Shown piece by piece: positions 17,810 through 26,053 of a DNA stretch of 63,552 bases. Location of the stretch: assembly GCF_001729965.1 (NCBI RefSeq), contig NZ_JRWK01000010.1, positions 1 to 63,552 of the forward strand, given 5' to 3'. The notes under the pieces were generated by a model. The model was not told where the DNA came from, ran no database searches, and was given only the letters and a program-made list of their open reading frames with translations. Every line of letters begins with the position of its first letter. Position 1 is the stretch's first letter. This DNA is from Methanosphaera sp. WGK6 (GTDB taxonomy: Archaea; Methanobacteriota; Methanobacteria; Methanobacteriales; Methanobacteriaceae). The translations under genes were made by a program, and so were the position numbers.

Positions 17810-17829
17810 TTTATAACTATAGTTATAAA
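17810..17829. promoter_or_regulatory. Perfect 20-bp palindrome in divergent promoter region
   Basis: Two 10-base arms, TTTATAACTA and its exact reverse complement, between the leftward phosphoesterase and the rightward gene at 17867. TTTATAA can double as a TATA box, so a repressor bound here would compete with TBP. It starts 57 bp upstream of ATG 17867. Confidence 0.5.
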
Positions 17830-17866
17830 AATATATATGAATATTAAAACATGAAAAGTGATTAAA

Positions 17867-18277
17867 ATGAACCTAGGAAAAGACTGGGACGAAGAATATA
17901 TAAATAATCTTAAAAAATTTGATGATAATATAAAAGAAACAACAGTAAAATTAAATTATGAATTTATTACAGAACACTACTTTGAAATGTATGAAGTAGC
18001 ATTAAATGCTGGAACAATCATGCCTTACAGATTTAACACAATAGGAGTTGCATATAAAGGTCATGACCATGATAGACCAACAAAATTCAAAAACTTCGAC
18101 CCTGAAGTAAAAGAAAGACTAGAAAACACATACAAAAAAAGAACAGAACTACAATTTAAATATGCAGATCCAAACTCTGATCAAAAAGAAAGATATGAAG
18201 AATTCCTAGACAAAGAAATATATGACTTCATAGAAGAATTCCCACAATTCAAAGACATAATAATAAACGATGAATAA
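17867..18277 (+). CDS. Hypothetical acidic soluble protein
   Basis: A 136-residue protein, not recognised. It is charged, has no membrane segment, and is predicted mostly helical. The C-terminal half is rich in Glu/Lys/Tyr (DKEIYDFIEEFPQFKD). A short His-Asp stretch, KGHDHDRP, at about residue 67 could bind metal. The start ATG 17867 has GTGAT four bases ahead; the GTG of that signal at 17858 is in frame but is better read as the Shine-Dalgarno. The next gene, also hypothetical, starts 93 bp downstream on the same strand. Confidence 0.7.
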   Translation: MNLGKDWDEEYINNLKKFDDNIKETTVKLNYEFITEHYFEMYEVALNAGTIMPYRFNTIGVAYKGHDHDRPTKFKNFDPEVKERLENTYKKRTELQFKYADPNSDQKERYEEFLDKEIYDFIEEFPQFKDIIINDE

Positions 18278-18370
18278 GAATATCCCCTCCAAACATCACC
18301 TCCCTCCATAAAATAACACTTATTCTAAAACTAAATTTATATCTAAAAAAATAAAAAGGAACATTCATCC

Positions 18371-18778
18371 ATGAACAATATAAATCAAAAAATAAATGAA
18401 ATACTATCCAAAGAAAAAGATAAAATGATAAAAAACATTGAATGGTACATGAATCTTCCAGGACAATACAGTGGAAAACTAAAACTTAATAGAAAATATG
18501 CAAAAACAATAAAAGAAGAACTACAAAATAGTCCTGATGCATATCCTACCAAACTAGCATACATACTAAATATAAATCCATCAGAATACAATAAAAAATA
18601 TCCGGGAGCTGTAATGTATGAAAACTATAAAATGAAAGCATATGGAATACTATATATAAACATGATAGAAAATCAAGGATGGTATGCTGAAGACATAGGC
18701 TTTGCAATAGGATTAGAATTAATATTCAAAGAATTCATAGACAAACACCCAGAATGGTCTAAATTAATAAAAATATAA
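18371..18778 (+). CDS. Hypothetical soluble protein
   Basis: A 135-residue protein, not recognised. The first 30 residues are Lys/Glu/Asn-rich helix (INQKINEILSKEKDKMIKN), followed by an aromatic segment IEWYMNLPGQYSG and a C-terminal helix ending HPEWSKLIKI. No signal peptide or membrane helix. ATG 18371 follows AAAAGGA. Its codon use looks like the neighbours'. It may share a transcript with the hypothetical gene upstream and the CorA-like gene 67 bp downstream. Confidence 0.65.
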   Translation: MNNINQKINEILSKEKDKMIKNIEWYMNLPGQYSGKLKLNRKYAKTIKEELQNSPDAYPTKLAYILNINPSEYNKKYPGAVMYENYKMKAYGILYINMIENQGWYAEDIGFAIGLELIFKEFIDKHPEWSKLIKI

Positions 18779-18845
18779 CAAAAAACTACTTCCATAATAA
18801 ACCATATATTATTATATACTAATACTTTTTTGAGAGCTAAAATAA

Positions 18846-19769
18846 ATGTACTATATAATTAACAGAAAACTAGAAGAAGTAACTTTTCAGGACATACTAA
18901 ACACAAAAAAGCAATTCGTTGCAATACTCACCTATGATGAATGGAAACAACAGAAACAAAACTTTGACATGGGAATAGACATTGAACATCAAACAAATGA
19001 AATTCTCATCACAGAAGCAGAAGTAAACTATGATTCAATAACAGGAACTTTCTCAATACCTAATAGAATTGATTTAACAAAAAACGATGAAACATTTTCA
19101 TTTGCACTAGATGAAAAAGGAATAGTATTTATTGATGATGAAAAAATAGTGGAAAAATATATACAGAACTATAAAAAATATAAAAAATGGCGATTTCCAG
19201 GACTAGAACGTTTCTTATATGATTTTTTAAACCAAATTATTAAAGACGACCTTAAACTGATGGAAACATACGAACAAAAATTAAATAAAATCAAAATAAC
19301 AATAATTGATGAACACAACGAAGTAGACCAAATATTTAATCATGTGAATGAAATTCGTTCAGACATACGTTATTTAAGGAACCATTATGATCAATTAATA
19401 GATTTAGGAGAAGTTCTTGAAGAAAATGAAAATGGATTCTTTGAAGAAGAAAATTTAAGATTTTTCAGATTATTCATAAACAAAATAGAAAGATTACATG
19501 ATAAATCAACACTATTAATGGATTATACAATACAAGTAATGGATATTTATAAAACACATATTGATTTAAAACAAAACAATATAATGACTATGTTAACTAT
19601 AGTCACAGCATTATTCACACCCTTAATGTTAATAGTAGGATGGTATGGAATGAACTTCCATAATATGCCTGAATTAAGTTACACATGGGGATATCCTTCT
19701 GTGATAATAGTTAGTATAATTATAATTATATTTGGATTATCTTGGTTCAAATATAAGAAATGGTTATAA
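18846..19769 (+). CDS. CorA-type divalent cation channel
   Basis: Magnesium or other divalent cation channel of the CorA/MIT superfamily, 307 residues. A soluble alpha/beta N-terminal part of about 150 residues is followed by the long stalk helix (KIERLHDKSTLLMDYTIQVM) and two C-terminal membrane helices (TMLTIVTALFTPLMLIVGWY and YPSVIIVSIIIIIFGLSWF). The pore signature YGMN sits between them, and the cytoplasmic tail is basic (KYKKWL). The channel would be a homopentamer. The transported ion (Mg, Co, Ni) is not predictable from sequence; the GMN motif favours Mg. Confidence 0.92.
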   Translation: MYYIINRKLEEVTFQDILNTKKQFVAILTYDEWKQQKQNFDMGIDIEHQTNEILITEAEVNYDSITGTFSIPNRIDLTKNDETFSFALDEKGIVFIDDEKIVEKYIQNYKKYKKWRFPGLERFLYDFLNQIIKDDLKLMETYEQKLNKIKITIIDEHNEVDQIFNHVNEIRSDIRYLRNHYDQLIDLGEVLEENENGFFEEENLRFFRLFINKIERLHDKSTLLMDYTIQVMDIYKTHIDLKQNNIMTMLTIVTALFTPLMLIVGWYGMNFHNMPELSYTWGYPSVIIVSIIIIIFGLSWFKYKKWL

Positions 19770-19867
19770 CTCCTTATATAATTATCCACACTACTTCTTA
19801 ACTTATTTTAATTATAAAAATTAAAAATATATAATAATCTTATAAAATAAGTGGGAGTTTTGTAAAT

Positions 19868-21265
19868 ATGAAATATAAATGTCCAATATGTGGGTATATC
19901 TACGATGAAGAAAAGGAAGGAAAAATAAGTGAACTTGAAAAATGTCCAGTATGTGGCTTAAATGCATCACAATTCCAACCAGTAGAAGAAAAAGAAGAAA
20001 CAAATAAAATTTCAGATAAAACAAGTGAAGAAAACACTGAATTAATTTCATATCCTCTTGAATTTGAAAGAACCACTACATCAATTAGACATATGAGTAC
20101 TATACAAGAATTAAGTAAAACAGGTACTCCTATAGTAGCTGCAATGGGAACAAAAATGTCCATGCCTAGTTGGGATGATATACTTATACTAGGCAATCAA
20201 TTAAATCCATTACCCTTAGAAGAAGATGTTCCTATAAATACTAAGACAATAATTGGTAAAAATGCTAAAAAACCAATGATACTTGATAATCCAATATATG
20301 TATCTCACATGTCTTATGGTGCATTATCTGAGGAAAGTAAAATAGCCTTAGCAAAAGGAAGTGCAGCTGCAAAAACAGCAATGTGTAGTGGTGAAGGAGG
20401 AATATTACCCGAAGAACAAGCAGAATCATATAAATATATATTTGAATATATTCCAAATGAATACTCTGTAACTGAGGAAAATCTTAAAAATGCTGATGCT
20501 ATAGAAATAAAAATTGGTCAAGGAACAAAACCTGGAATGGGTGGTTTACTACCAGGACACAAAGTTACTAAAGATATTGCAAAAATCAGGAATAAAAATA
20601 TGGGCGAAGATATTATATCACCAGCAACATTCCCTGGAATTAAAACACGAGAAGATCTTAAAGAAAAAGTAGATAATTTACGTGAATTATCTGATGGAAG
20701 ACCAATTGGTATTAAAATAGCAGCAGGTCATATTGAAGATGATTTAGAATACATAAGTTATGCTAAACCAGATTTTATTACAATTGATGGACGAGGTGGA
20801 GCTACAGGGGCAAGTCCATTACTTGTTAGAGATTCAACAAGTGTTCCTACAATATATGCATTACATCGTGCAAGAAAATATCTGGATAAACATGAATTAG
20901 ATATTTCATTAATAATAACTGGTGGTCTTAGAGTATCTAGTGATTTTACTAAAGCTTTAGCAATGGGTGCAGATGCAGTTGCTATTGCAACAGCAAGCTT
21001 AATAGCAATTGCTTGTCAACAATACAGAGCATGTGATAAAGGACAATGTCCTGTAGGTATTGCTACACAGGAACCTGAATTACGTAAAAGATTAAAAATA
21101 GACATTGCTTCAAAAAGATTAACAAACTTTTTAAATGCTAGTCTAGATGAAATTAAAACATTTTCACGTATTACTGGTCATGATAATATTCATGACTTGA
21201 ATATTAACGATTTAATAACAACAAACAGTGAAATTTCTAATTATACTAATATTAAACATGTGTAA
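19868..21265 (+). CDS. Rubredoxin-glutamate synthase (FMN domain) fusion
   Basis: Archaeal-type glutamate synthase-like protein, 465 residues. Residues 1-38 are a rubredoxin-like iron site (Cys5, Cys8, Cys26, Cys29). After a linker, residues about 75-450 form the FMN-binding glutamate synthase barrel, with GEGGILPEE, GQGTKPGMGGLLPG, IDGRGGATGASP and ITGGLR. The late cysteines in YRACDKGQCPVGIATQ fit the 3Fe-4S cluster of the family. No glutaminase domain is attached or adjacent, so it may use ammonia or a separate amidotransferase, or be a related flavin enzyme. Start ATG 19868 follows GGGAG. Confidence 0.9.
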   Translation: MKYKCPICGYIYDEEKEGKISELEKCPVCGLNASQFQPVEEKEETNKISDKTSEENTELISYPLEFERTTTSIRHMSTIQELSKTGTPIVAAMGTKMSMPSWDDILILGNQLNPLPLEEDVPINTKTIIGKNAKKPMILDNPIYVSHMSYGALSEESKIALAKGSAAAKTAMCSGEGGILPEEQAESYKYIFEYIPNEYSVTEENLKNADAIEIKIGQGTKPGMGGLLPGHKVTKDIAKIRNKNMGEDIISPATFPGIKTREDLKEKVDNLRELSDGRPIGIKIAAGHIEDDLEYISYAKPDFITIDGRGGATGASPLLVRDSTSVPTIYALHRARKYLDKHELDISLIITGGLRVSSDFTKALAMGADAVAIATASLIAIACQQYRACDKGQCPVGIATQEPELRKRLKIDIASKRLTNFLNASLDEIKTFSRITGHDNIHDLNINDLITTNSEISNYTNIKHV

Positions 21266-21332
21266 TAATTATTTTCACTAATTACACTTTTTTTGAAGAA
21301 TAAGTTTTTTTATAAAAAAATAGGTAGAGAAG

Positions 21333-21962
21333 TTATTTTTCATTGATTACTATATTATAAAAATTATTTGAAGCTTCTCTTGGATTTTTATGTTTCATTA
21401 TTGCTGATACAATTGCAACACCATTAAAATCATAATTTTCTATAATTTCTCGTGTATTATATTCTTTTACTCCACCTATTGCTACATAGGGGATAGTTAT
21501 TGTTTCTTTTATTTTTAATAAATCTTCTCTTGGTATTACATCACAGTCTTCTTTAGTGGCTGTTTTTTGTATTGCTCCAATTCCTAAGTAATCTGCTCCA
21601 TCCATTTGTGCTTGTTTTGCATCTTCATAGTTTTCTGCACTAATTCCTATTATTTTTTCAGGTCCTAAAATTTTTCGTGCTATTTTACAGGGCATATCAT
21701 CTTGTCCTAGATGTACTCCTGCAGAATCTACTGCTTGTGCTATATCTAATCTATCATTAATTATTAATGGTACTTCATATTTATCAGTTATTTCTTTAAC
21801 CTTTAAAGCTAAATTATAGAAGTCAAGAGTACTACTATTTTTTTCTCTTATTTGAACTATTGTTGTTCCACCAATAATTGCTTCTTCTATTATATTAAGA
21901 AATTCTTCTTCATTAAAATCAAATTGATCAGTTACAAGATATACACTATAATCAATAGCCAT
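21333..21962 (-). CDS. thiE: Thiamine-phosphate synthase
   Basis: Joins HMP diphosphate and THZ phosphate to make thiamine phosphate; cytosolic TIM barrel of 209 residues. Family landmarks include VQIREKN, IINDRLDIAQAVDSAGVHLG, GQDDMPC and VAIGGV near the phosphate site. I chose ATG 21962 since GGTGG precedes it; the in-frame GTG at 21971 belongs to that ribosome site. The gene starts 9 bp after the thiM stop, so thiM-thiE is an operon for salvage and coupling of the thiazole moiety. Confidence 0.95.
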   Translation of the reverse strand: MAIDYSVYLVTDQFDFNEEEFLNIIEEAIIGGTTIVQIREKNSSTLDFYNLALKVKEITDKYEVPLIINDRLDIAQAVDSAGVHLGQDDMPCKIARKILGPEKIIGISAENYEDAKQAQMDGADYLGIGAIQKTATKEDCDVIPREDLLKIKETITIPYVAIGGVKEYNTREIIENYDFNGVAIVSAIMKHKNPREASNNFYNIVINEK

Positions 21963-21971
21963 AGAATCCAC

Positions 21972-22829
21972 CTATAGTTTTCTTATATTAGCTTTTTCAA
22001 ATAATGTTTTATCATTCATCAAGGATAATTCATCAATTAAGTATGTTCCAAATGACCCTGTTCCTTGTTTATTATTTATAGTTGTTTGAGCAGCTATTTC
22101 TCCAGCTATGCCCATTACAACAGTTCCTGTTATTGCTGCAATTAATGGTTCTGTTATTGCTGCATATGCTGCTAATATACATCCAAGCATACAACCAGTT
22201 CCCGTAATATTAGACATCATTGCATCACCATTTTCAATCACATATACTTCATTCCCATCAGAAATTATATCTATTGGTCCTGATACTGCTATTGTTGTAT
22301 CTAATTTTTTAGCTATGTTTTTTATTAGTTCTCCTTGTGATTCAAGTGTATCTTCATTTATTTTATCAGATTCTGCAACATCTACCCCTTTTGCTTTTGT
22401 ACATTCATCTAGTATATTGAAGAACATTGCTATTGCTTTTATTTCAGATAAATTTCCTCTTATAATTGCGGGTTTTGCTTCTTTAATTAAAGTTATGGGT
22501 GTTTCATTTCTAATTTTACTAATTCCTACACCTACTGGGTCAAGTACGTAGGGTTTATTTGTTTCTTTTACTTTTTTAGCAGATTTTATCATTGTTGTTA
22601 CTTGTTCTGATGTTGGTGTTCCTACATTGATTAGTAAGGAATTTGATATTCCTGTTATTTCTTCAGCTTCTTCAGGAGCATTTGCCATGATTGGTGATCC
22701 ACCTACTGCAAGTACTGCATTTGCACAATCTGTAACTGTTACCACATTTGTTATGCAATGTGTTAGTGGACTATTAGTTCTTAATTGTTCCATGGTTTCT
22801 ATTGTTTTTTCAATTATTGTTTCTTTCAT
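21972..22829 (-). CDS. thiM: Hydroxyethylthiazole kinase
   Basis: Phosphorylates 4-methyl-5-(2-hydroxyethyl)thiazole for thiamine salvage. The 285-residue protein shows the ribokinase-like fold with PLTHCITNVVTVTDCANAVLAVGG at the N-terminus (substrate site), DPVGVG, and the C-terminal GTGCMLG that supplies the catalytic Cys-containing anion hole. It is first in thiM-thiE. The 93-bp upstream spacer shows no TPP riboswitch features that I could recognise. Confidence 0.95.
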   Translation of the reverse strand: MKETIIEKTIETMEQLRTNSPLTHCITNVVTVTDCANAVLAVGGSPIMANAPEEAEEITGISNSLLINVGTPTSEQVTTMIKSAKKVKETNKPYVLDPVGVGISKIRNETPITLIKEAKPAIIRGNLSEIKAIAMFFNILDECTKAKGVDVAESDKINEDTLESQGELIKNIAKKLDTTIAVSGPIDIISDGNEVYVIENGDAMMSNITGTGCMLGCILAAYAAITEPLIAAITGTVVMGIAGEIAAQTTINNKQGTGSFGTYLIDELSLMNDKTLFEKANIRKL

Positions 22830-22922
22830 TATAAATTCTCCTGTTTTTATTAGAAAAAGTAATTATAATTATGTTTTTTATATTTAATAAAATTATTTGA
22901 AAAAAAAAGGTTAATTTAATAA

Positions 22923-23756
22923 CTATCTCTTAAATACATATTTATTCATCATAGGATATAGTATTTTGTATAGTTTTTCTGTTAATGGGAGTAATATGAA
23001 TATATACATATATAAACTGAATACTACTGATATTAGATTTGAAATTCCACTAAATGCATATAATTGTTGGGCTAGTTCTGGATATATTGTTTGTAATGCA
23101 GATACTGCTGCTACATTCATACTAGCACTTCCAACTCCACATGCCATTGCATATGCATATGGATGTAATGGAATTATGTATGCTAATATATTTGCTATAA
23201 TTGTAATAATTATAGTTCCTAGAACTGATCCTATTAGATATACAGCCATAAATCCTTTTACTTCTGGTGATTCAAATCCATATTTATCTATTATAACTGC
23301 CATTTGTGGTTCACGACATATCGAACTTGCCATGCCAATTGATTCTCTTTTAAATCCTAGTAGTAATGCTACAGGTAATGCTATAAATATACAACCTATA
23401 TCCCCTAATTCTTCAAGAAGTAAACCTGGTCCTATACTCATAAGTAATGTAAAATTTTGACCACTTGATATAGCTAACTTTGCAATTAATGGACCAATTA
23501 ATATGACTAGTAATTTTGAAGCAACTTTTGATTCTTTTTCCTGAATCCAAGTGTATTGTTTTATCAAATAAAGAAGTATTGCTAGTATTAATGAATATAC
23601 AAGAGGCAATATTATAAAATTAATTCCATTATAAATATGAATCTTAGTTATTCCTATATATTCTGCTATAATAGCACAGAATAGTACAGATATATGAATT
23701 TTATAATTAAATAAATCATTGTTATTTTTTTTAGATTTTTTATTCATATAAATCAC
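22923..23756 (-). CDS. DUF3100 family membrane protein (copy B)
   Basis: Integral membrane protein of 277 residues with about 8 helices, matching the DUF3100 family of putative transporters. Hallmark is a polar loop in the middle, GFKRESIGMASSICREPQMA, followed by IIDKYG and later MACGVGSASMNVAAVSA. These blocks are nearly identical in the second copy at 24326-25195. Function is not established. Its location at the end of a three-gene membrane cluster and before thiM invites, but does not prove, a link with a thiamine-related or organic-acid substrate. Confidence 0.75.
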   Translation of the reverse strand: MIYMNKKSKKNNNDLFNYKIHISVLFCAIIAEYIGITKIHIYNGINFIILPLVYSLILAILLYLIKQYTWIQEKESKVASKLLVILIGPLIAKLAISSGQNFTLLMSIGPGLLLEELGDIGCIFIALPVALLLGFKRESIGMASSICREPQMAVIIDKYGFESPEVKGFMAVYLIGSVLGTIIITIIANILAYIIPLHPYAYAMACGVGSASMNVAAVSALQTIYPELAQQLYAFSGISNLISVVFSLYMYIFILLPLTEKLYKILYPMMNKYVFKR

Positions 23757-23854
23757 ATTAAAACAGACAAAAATATTATATAAAATAATTCAGATGTTTA
23801 ATTTTTAAATATTAATTTTTTTATAAAAAAAAGGTTTTTAAAAAGAAGGTAGTT

Positions 23855-24322
23855 TTATATCATGTGTGTATATAGTAAAACTCCTTGAGCTATGAGAGCG
23901 GATCCAAGATAAGTTCCTATAATTACAAAAAAAGTTACAATTACACCTCTTATTCCAACTTTTTTAAAGTCACCCAAATCCTTACCCATTGAAATACCAG
24001 CATATGCTAGTAGTACTGTTGTTAAAGATACTAAATCAACTCTTGATGTGTAATATATTAATAATCCAGAAATAGGTGACCAGGGTAATGCTACTATCAA
24101 TCCAATTAAACTTATGTATATAATTGCAGGAATATTATATGGTATGAATTTTTCCATCATTAAACCTACTAGTGTAATAGCACATAACATAAACATTCCA
24201 ATTAATGATTCTTGGAAGGGATATTGATAACCTACCCAATTACTTATAGCTGCCATGATTGAAAATATGAATAATATAAGAATCCATTCTGAAACCATTC
24301 TAACTGATAACATCTTTGACAC
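23855..24322 (-). CDS. Small membrane protein between two DUF3100 genes
   Basis: A 155-residue protein of four or five membrane helices (EWILILFIFSIMAAISNWVG, then LIGMFMLCAITLVGLMMEK). A conserved-looking polar segment YAGISMGKDLGDFKKVG precedes the last helix. It may be the half-size partner of DUF3100, since its start (GTG 24322, or ATG 24313) lies only 3-12 bp after the upstream copy's stop. The AGISMGKDLG segment recalls the DUF340/LysO exporter type, but that resemblance is weak. Likely part of a heteromeric transporter. Confidence 0.6.
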   Translation of the reverse strand: MSKMLSVRMVSEWILILFIFSIMAAISNWVGYQYPFQESLIGMFMLCAITLVGLMMEKFIPYNIPAIIYISLIGLIVALPWSPISGLLIYYTSRVDLVSLTTVLLAYAGISMGKDLGDFKKVGIRGVIVTFFVIIGTYLGSALIAQGVLLYTHMI

Positions 24323-24325
24323 TAT

Positions 24326-25195
24326 TTACATATCCCCTTTATCTTCTTCAATTTTAAATATTTTTATTCGTATATTATTAATTATTGGTTCTAGCCACTT
24401 ATACAACCACTCAGTTAATGGTATTGCAATTAATATGTATACATACATACCTGTAACCATGGAAATTAGATTTGTCATTCCACTAAATGCTTCAATTTGT
24501 GTGGCAAATGCTGGAAATATTGTTGAAACAGATGATACTGCTGCAGCATTCATACTAGCACTTCCAATACCACATGCCATTCCAAATGCATATGGATGTA
24601 ATGGTAGTAAATATACTAAGACACTTACTAATAAACTTATGAATGGAGTTCCTAATACAGTTCCAATTAAAAATACTGAGAAGAAACCTTTAGTTTCTGG
24701 TGAATCCATTCCAAATCTATCTATAACCACAGCCATTTGTGGTTCACGACATATTGAACTTGTCATACCAATTGATTCTCGTTTGAATCCAAGTAATAAT
24801 GCAATAGGCATTGCTGCAAATATTGTACCTAGATTACCTACTTCTTGTAAAAGAATCGCAGGTCCTGCATTAAATATAATCTGAATATTTTGACCACTAG
24901 CAATTGCTAGTTTAGCAAGCAAAGGACCTATTAATAACATCATAATAGTTCCTGATTTTTGTGATTGCTCTTTACCAATCCATTTAGCAGGTTTTGCCAA
25001 ATAAAATGCTATGGCTAAAACTAATGAATATAATAATGGCATTAACACAATATTTATTCCACTTATATTTATTGTATAAATACCTATATATTCTGCAATT
25101 ACTATACATAGTAAAATAGTTAGATGTAATTTATAATCTTTACGAGCAGCTACCAACTCATCTATTCCATCAGAGTTTTCATCTTTCTTGCCCAA
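24326..25195 (-). CDS. DUF3100 family membrane protein (copy A)
   Basis: A 289-residue paralogue of the protein at 22923-23756. It has the same helices, the GFKRESIGMTSSICREPQMA loop and MACGIGSASMNAAAVSS. A charged N-terminus (GKKDENSDGIDELVAARKD) and a charged C-terminus (FKIEEDKGDM) predict both ends in the cytosol. It is first in the cluster, and its last codons overlap the Shine-Dalgarno (GGGGAT) of the small membrane protein. Duplication with a gene in between suggests two related but non-identical subunits. Confidence 0.75.
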   Translation of the reverse strand: MGKKDENSDGIDELVAARKDYKLHLTILLCIVIAEYIGIYTINISGINIVLMPLLYSLVLAIAFYLAKPAKWIGKEQSQKSGTIMMLLIGPLLAKLAIASGQNIQIIFNAGPAILLQEVGNLGTIFAAMPIALLLGFKRESIGMTSSICREPQMAVVIDRFGMDSPETKGFFSVFLIGTVLGTPFISLLVSVLVYLLPLHPYAFGMACGIGSASMNAAAVSSVSTIFPAFATQIEAFSGMTNLISMVTGMYVYILIAIPLTEWLYKWLEPIINNIRIKIFKIEEDKGDM

Positions 25196-25825
25196 TTAAT
25201 ATCCCTCATAACAAATACGATAATATTAAGTTCATAATTATTATAACATATGTATAATTTTAAATTTTATATAGTCCGAATATAATTAATTATTAATTAA
25301 TATTATATAAGTTATACTAATATAAAAACATTAATTAAAAAAATTGTTCTGAATGTTTAAACATTATTATATTTTTTTATTTTAATAAATATAAATACTC
25401 ATCTATTTTAAAGTAATTTATAAAACAATTAATATATTTTTATAAGAATAAATTTACAAAAAAATAAAACTTAAAAAAACATTGAAAAAACACGTGTTAA
25501 AAACGTTGTATAACTACTTTATTTCAAATATAATTTGGATAAATATAATTATAATTAAAATAAAATAAAAATATAACAACAATTATAAAATAAAGAATAT
25601 TAACTTTATAAAATATTAAACTAAGCTTAAAAACAAAGTATAGTAAAAACTACAAATAAAGCTTAAAAAAAGTCTATTTTTAAAAATAATAATTATTAAT
25701 GCTTCATTTTGATAAAAAATGATTATTTAAAACATATGCATGAAATAAACCTCATATAATAGTTCTCAAAAAGTGATTTGATAATATTTTTTGTTCCTAA
25801 ATAGTGCATAATTTAATGAAAATTA

Positions 25826-25873
25826 GTTCTCAAAATAAGAACAAAAATTAATAATGATTCTAAAAATAAGAAC
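25826..25873. repeat. Two inverted-repeat elements, 31 bp apart
   Basis: GTTCTCAAAATAAGAAC at 25826-25842 and ATTCTAAAAATAAGAAC at 25857-25873 share a GTTCT-N7-AGAAC plan. A further half-like block, AGTTCTCAAAAAG, occurs near 25761. They may be operator sites or part of a decayed mobile element. Confidence 0.4.
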
Positions 25874-25920
25874 ATTAATTCATACAATATGCACAAAAAA
25901 ATAATTCAGAACATTCTCTA

Positions 25921-26010
25921 AAATTCAAAAAATTAACTTTTGATAAGTGATAATTTTACTTCAATTGAAAAATAAAGAAAATATTACATAAATAGTATCA
26001 TAGCAGACAC
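25921..26010. repeat. Degenerate dispersed repeat, copy C
   Basis: AAATTCAAAAAATTAACTTT, then CTTCAATTGAAAAATAAAGA, TTACATAAATAG and GCAGACACT occur in the order of copies A and B. It has no open frame. Confidence 0.5.
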
Positions 26011-26053
26011 TTATCATTTAAAAAAAAATAAAATAAGTAGATTATAATAATAC

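Larger units (their letters stand above)
25196..26053. other. 850-bp intergenic region with repeats
   Basis: No coding region could be supported on either strand. The left part is the promoter side of the DUF3100 cluster. Two GTTCT/ATTCT-N7-AGAAC elements lie at 25826-25842 and 25857-25873. Copy C of the dispersed repeat fills 25921-26010. The rest is A/T runs. Confidence 0.6.

Noticed and set aside
22108-22551. 147-codon plus-strand frame inside thiM
   Set aside because: It is antisense to conserved thiM codons; Ser/Ile/Pro-rich composition and no start signal.
22830-22922. TPP riboswitch upstream of thiM
   Set aside because: The spacer is only 93 bp, nearly all A/T, and has no CTGAGA or GGTGAACC-like core.
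22966-24884. Long plus-strand frames opposite the DUF3100 genes
   Set aside because: They arise because membrane-protein codons read open on the other strand; no ribosome sites and no recognisable domain.
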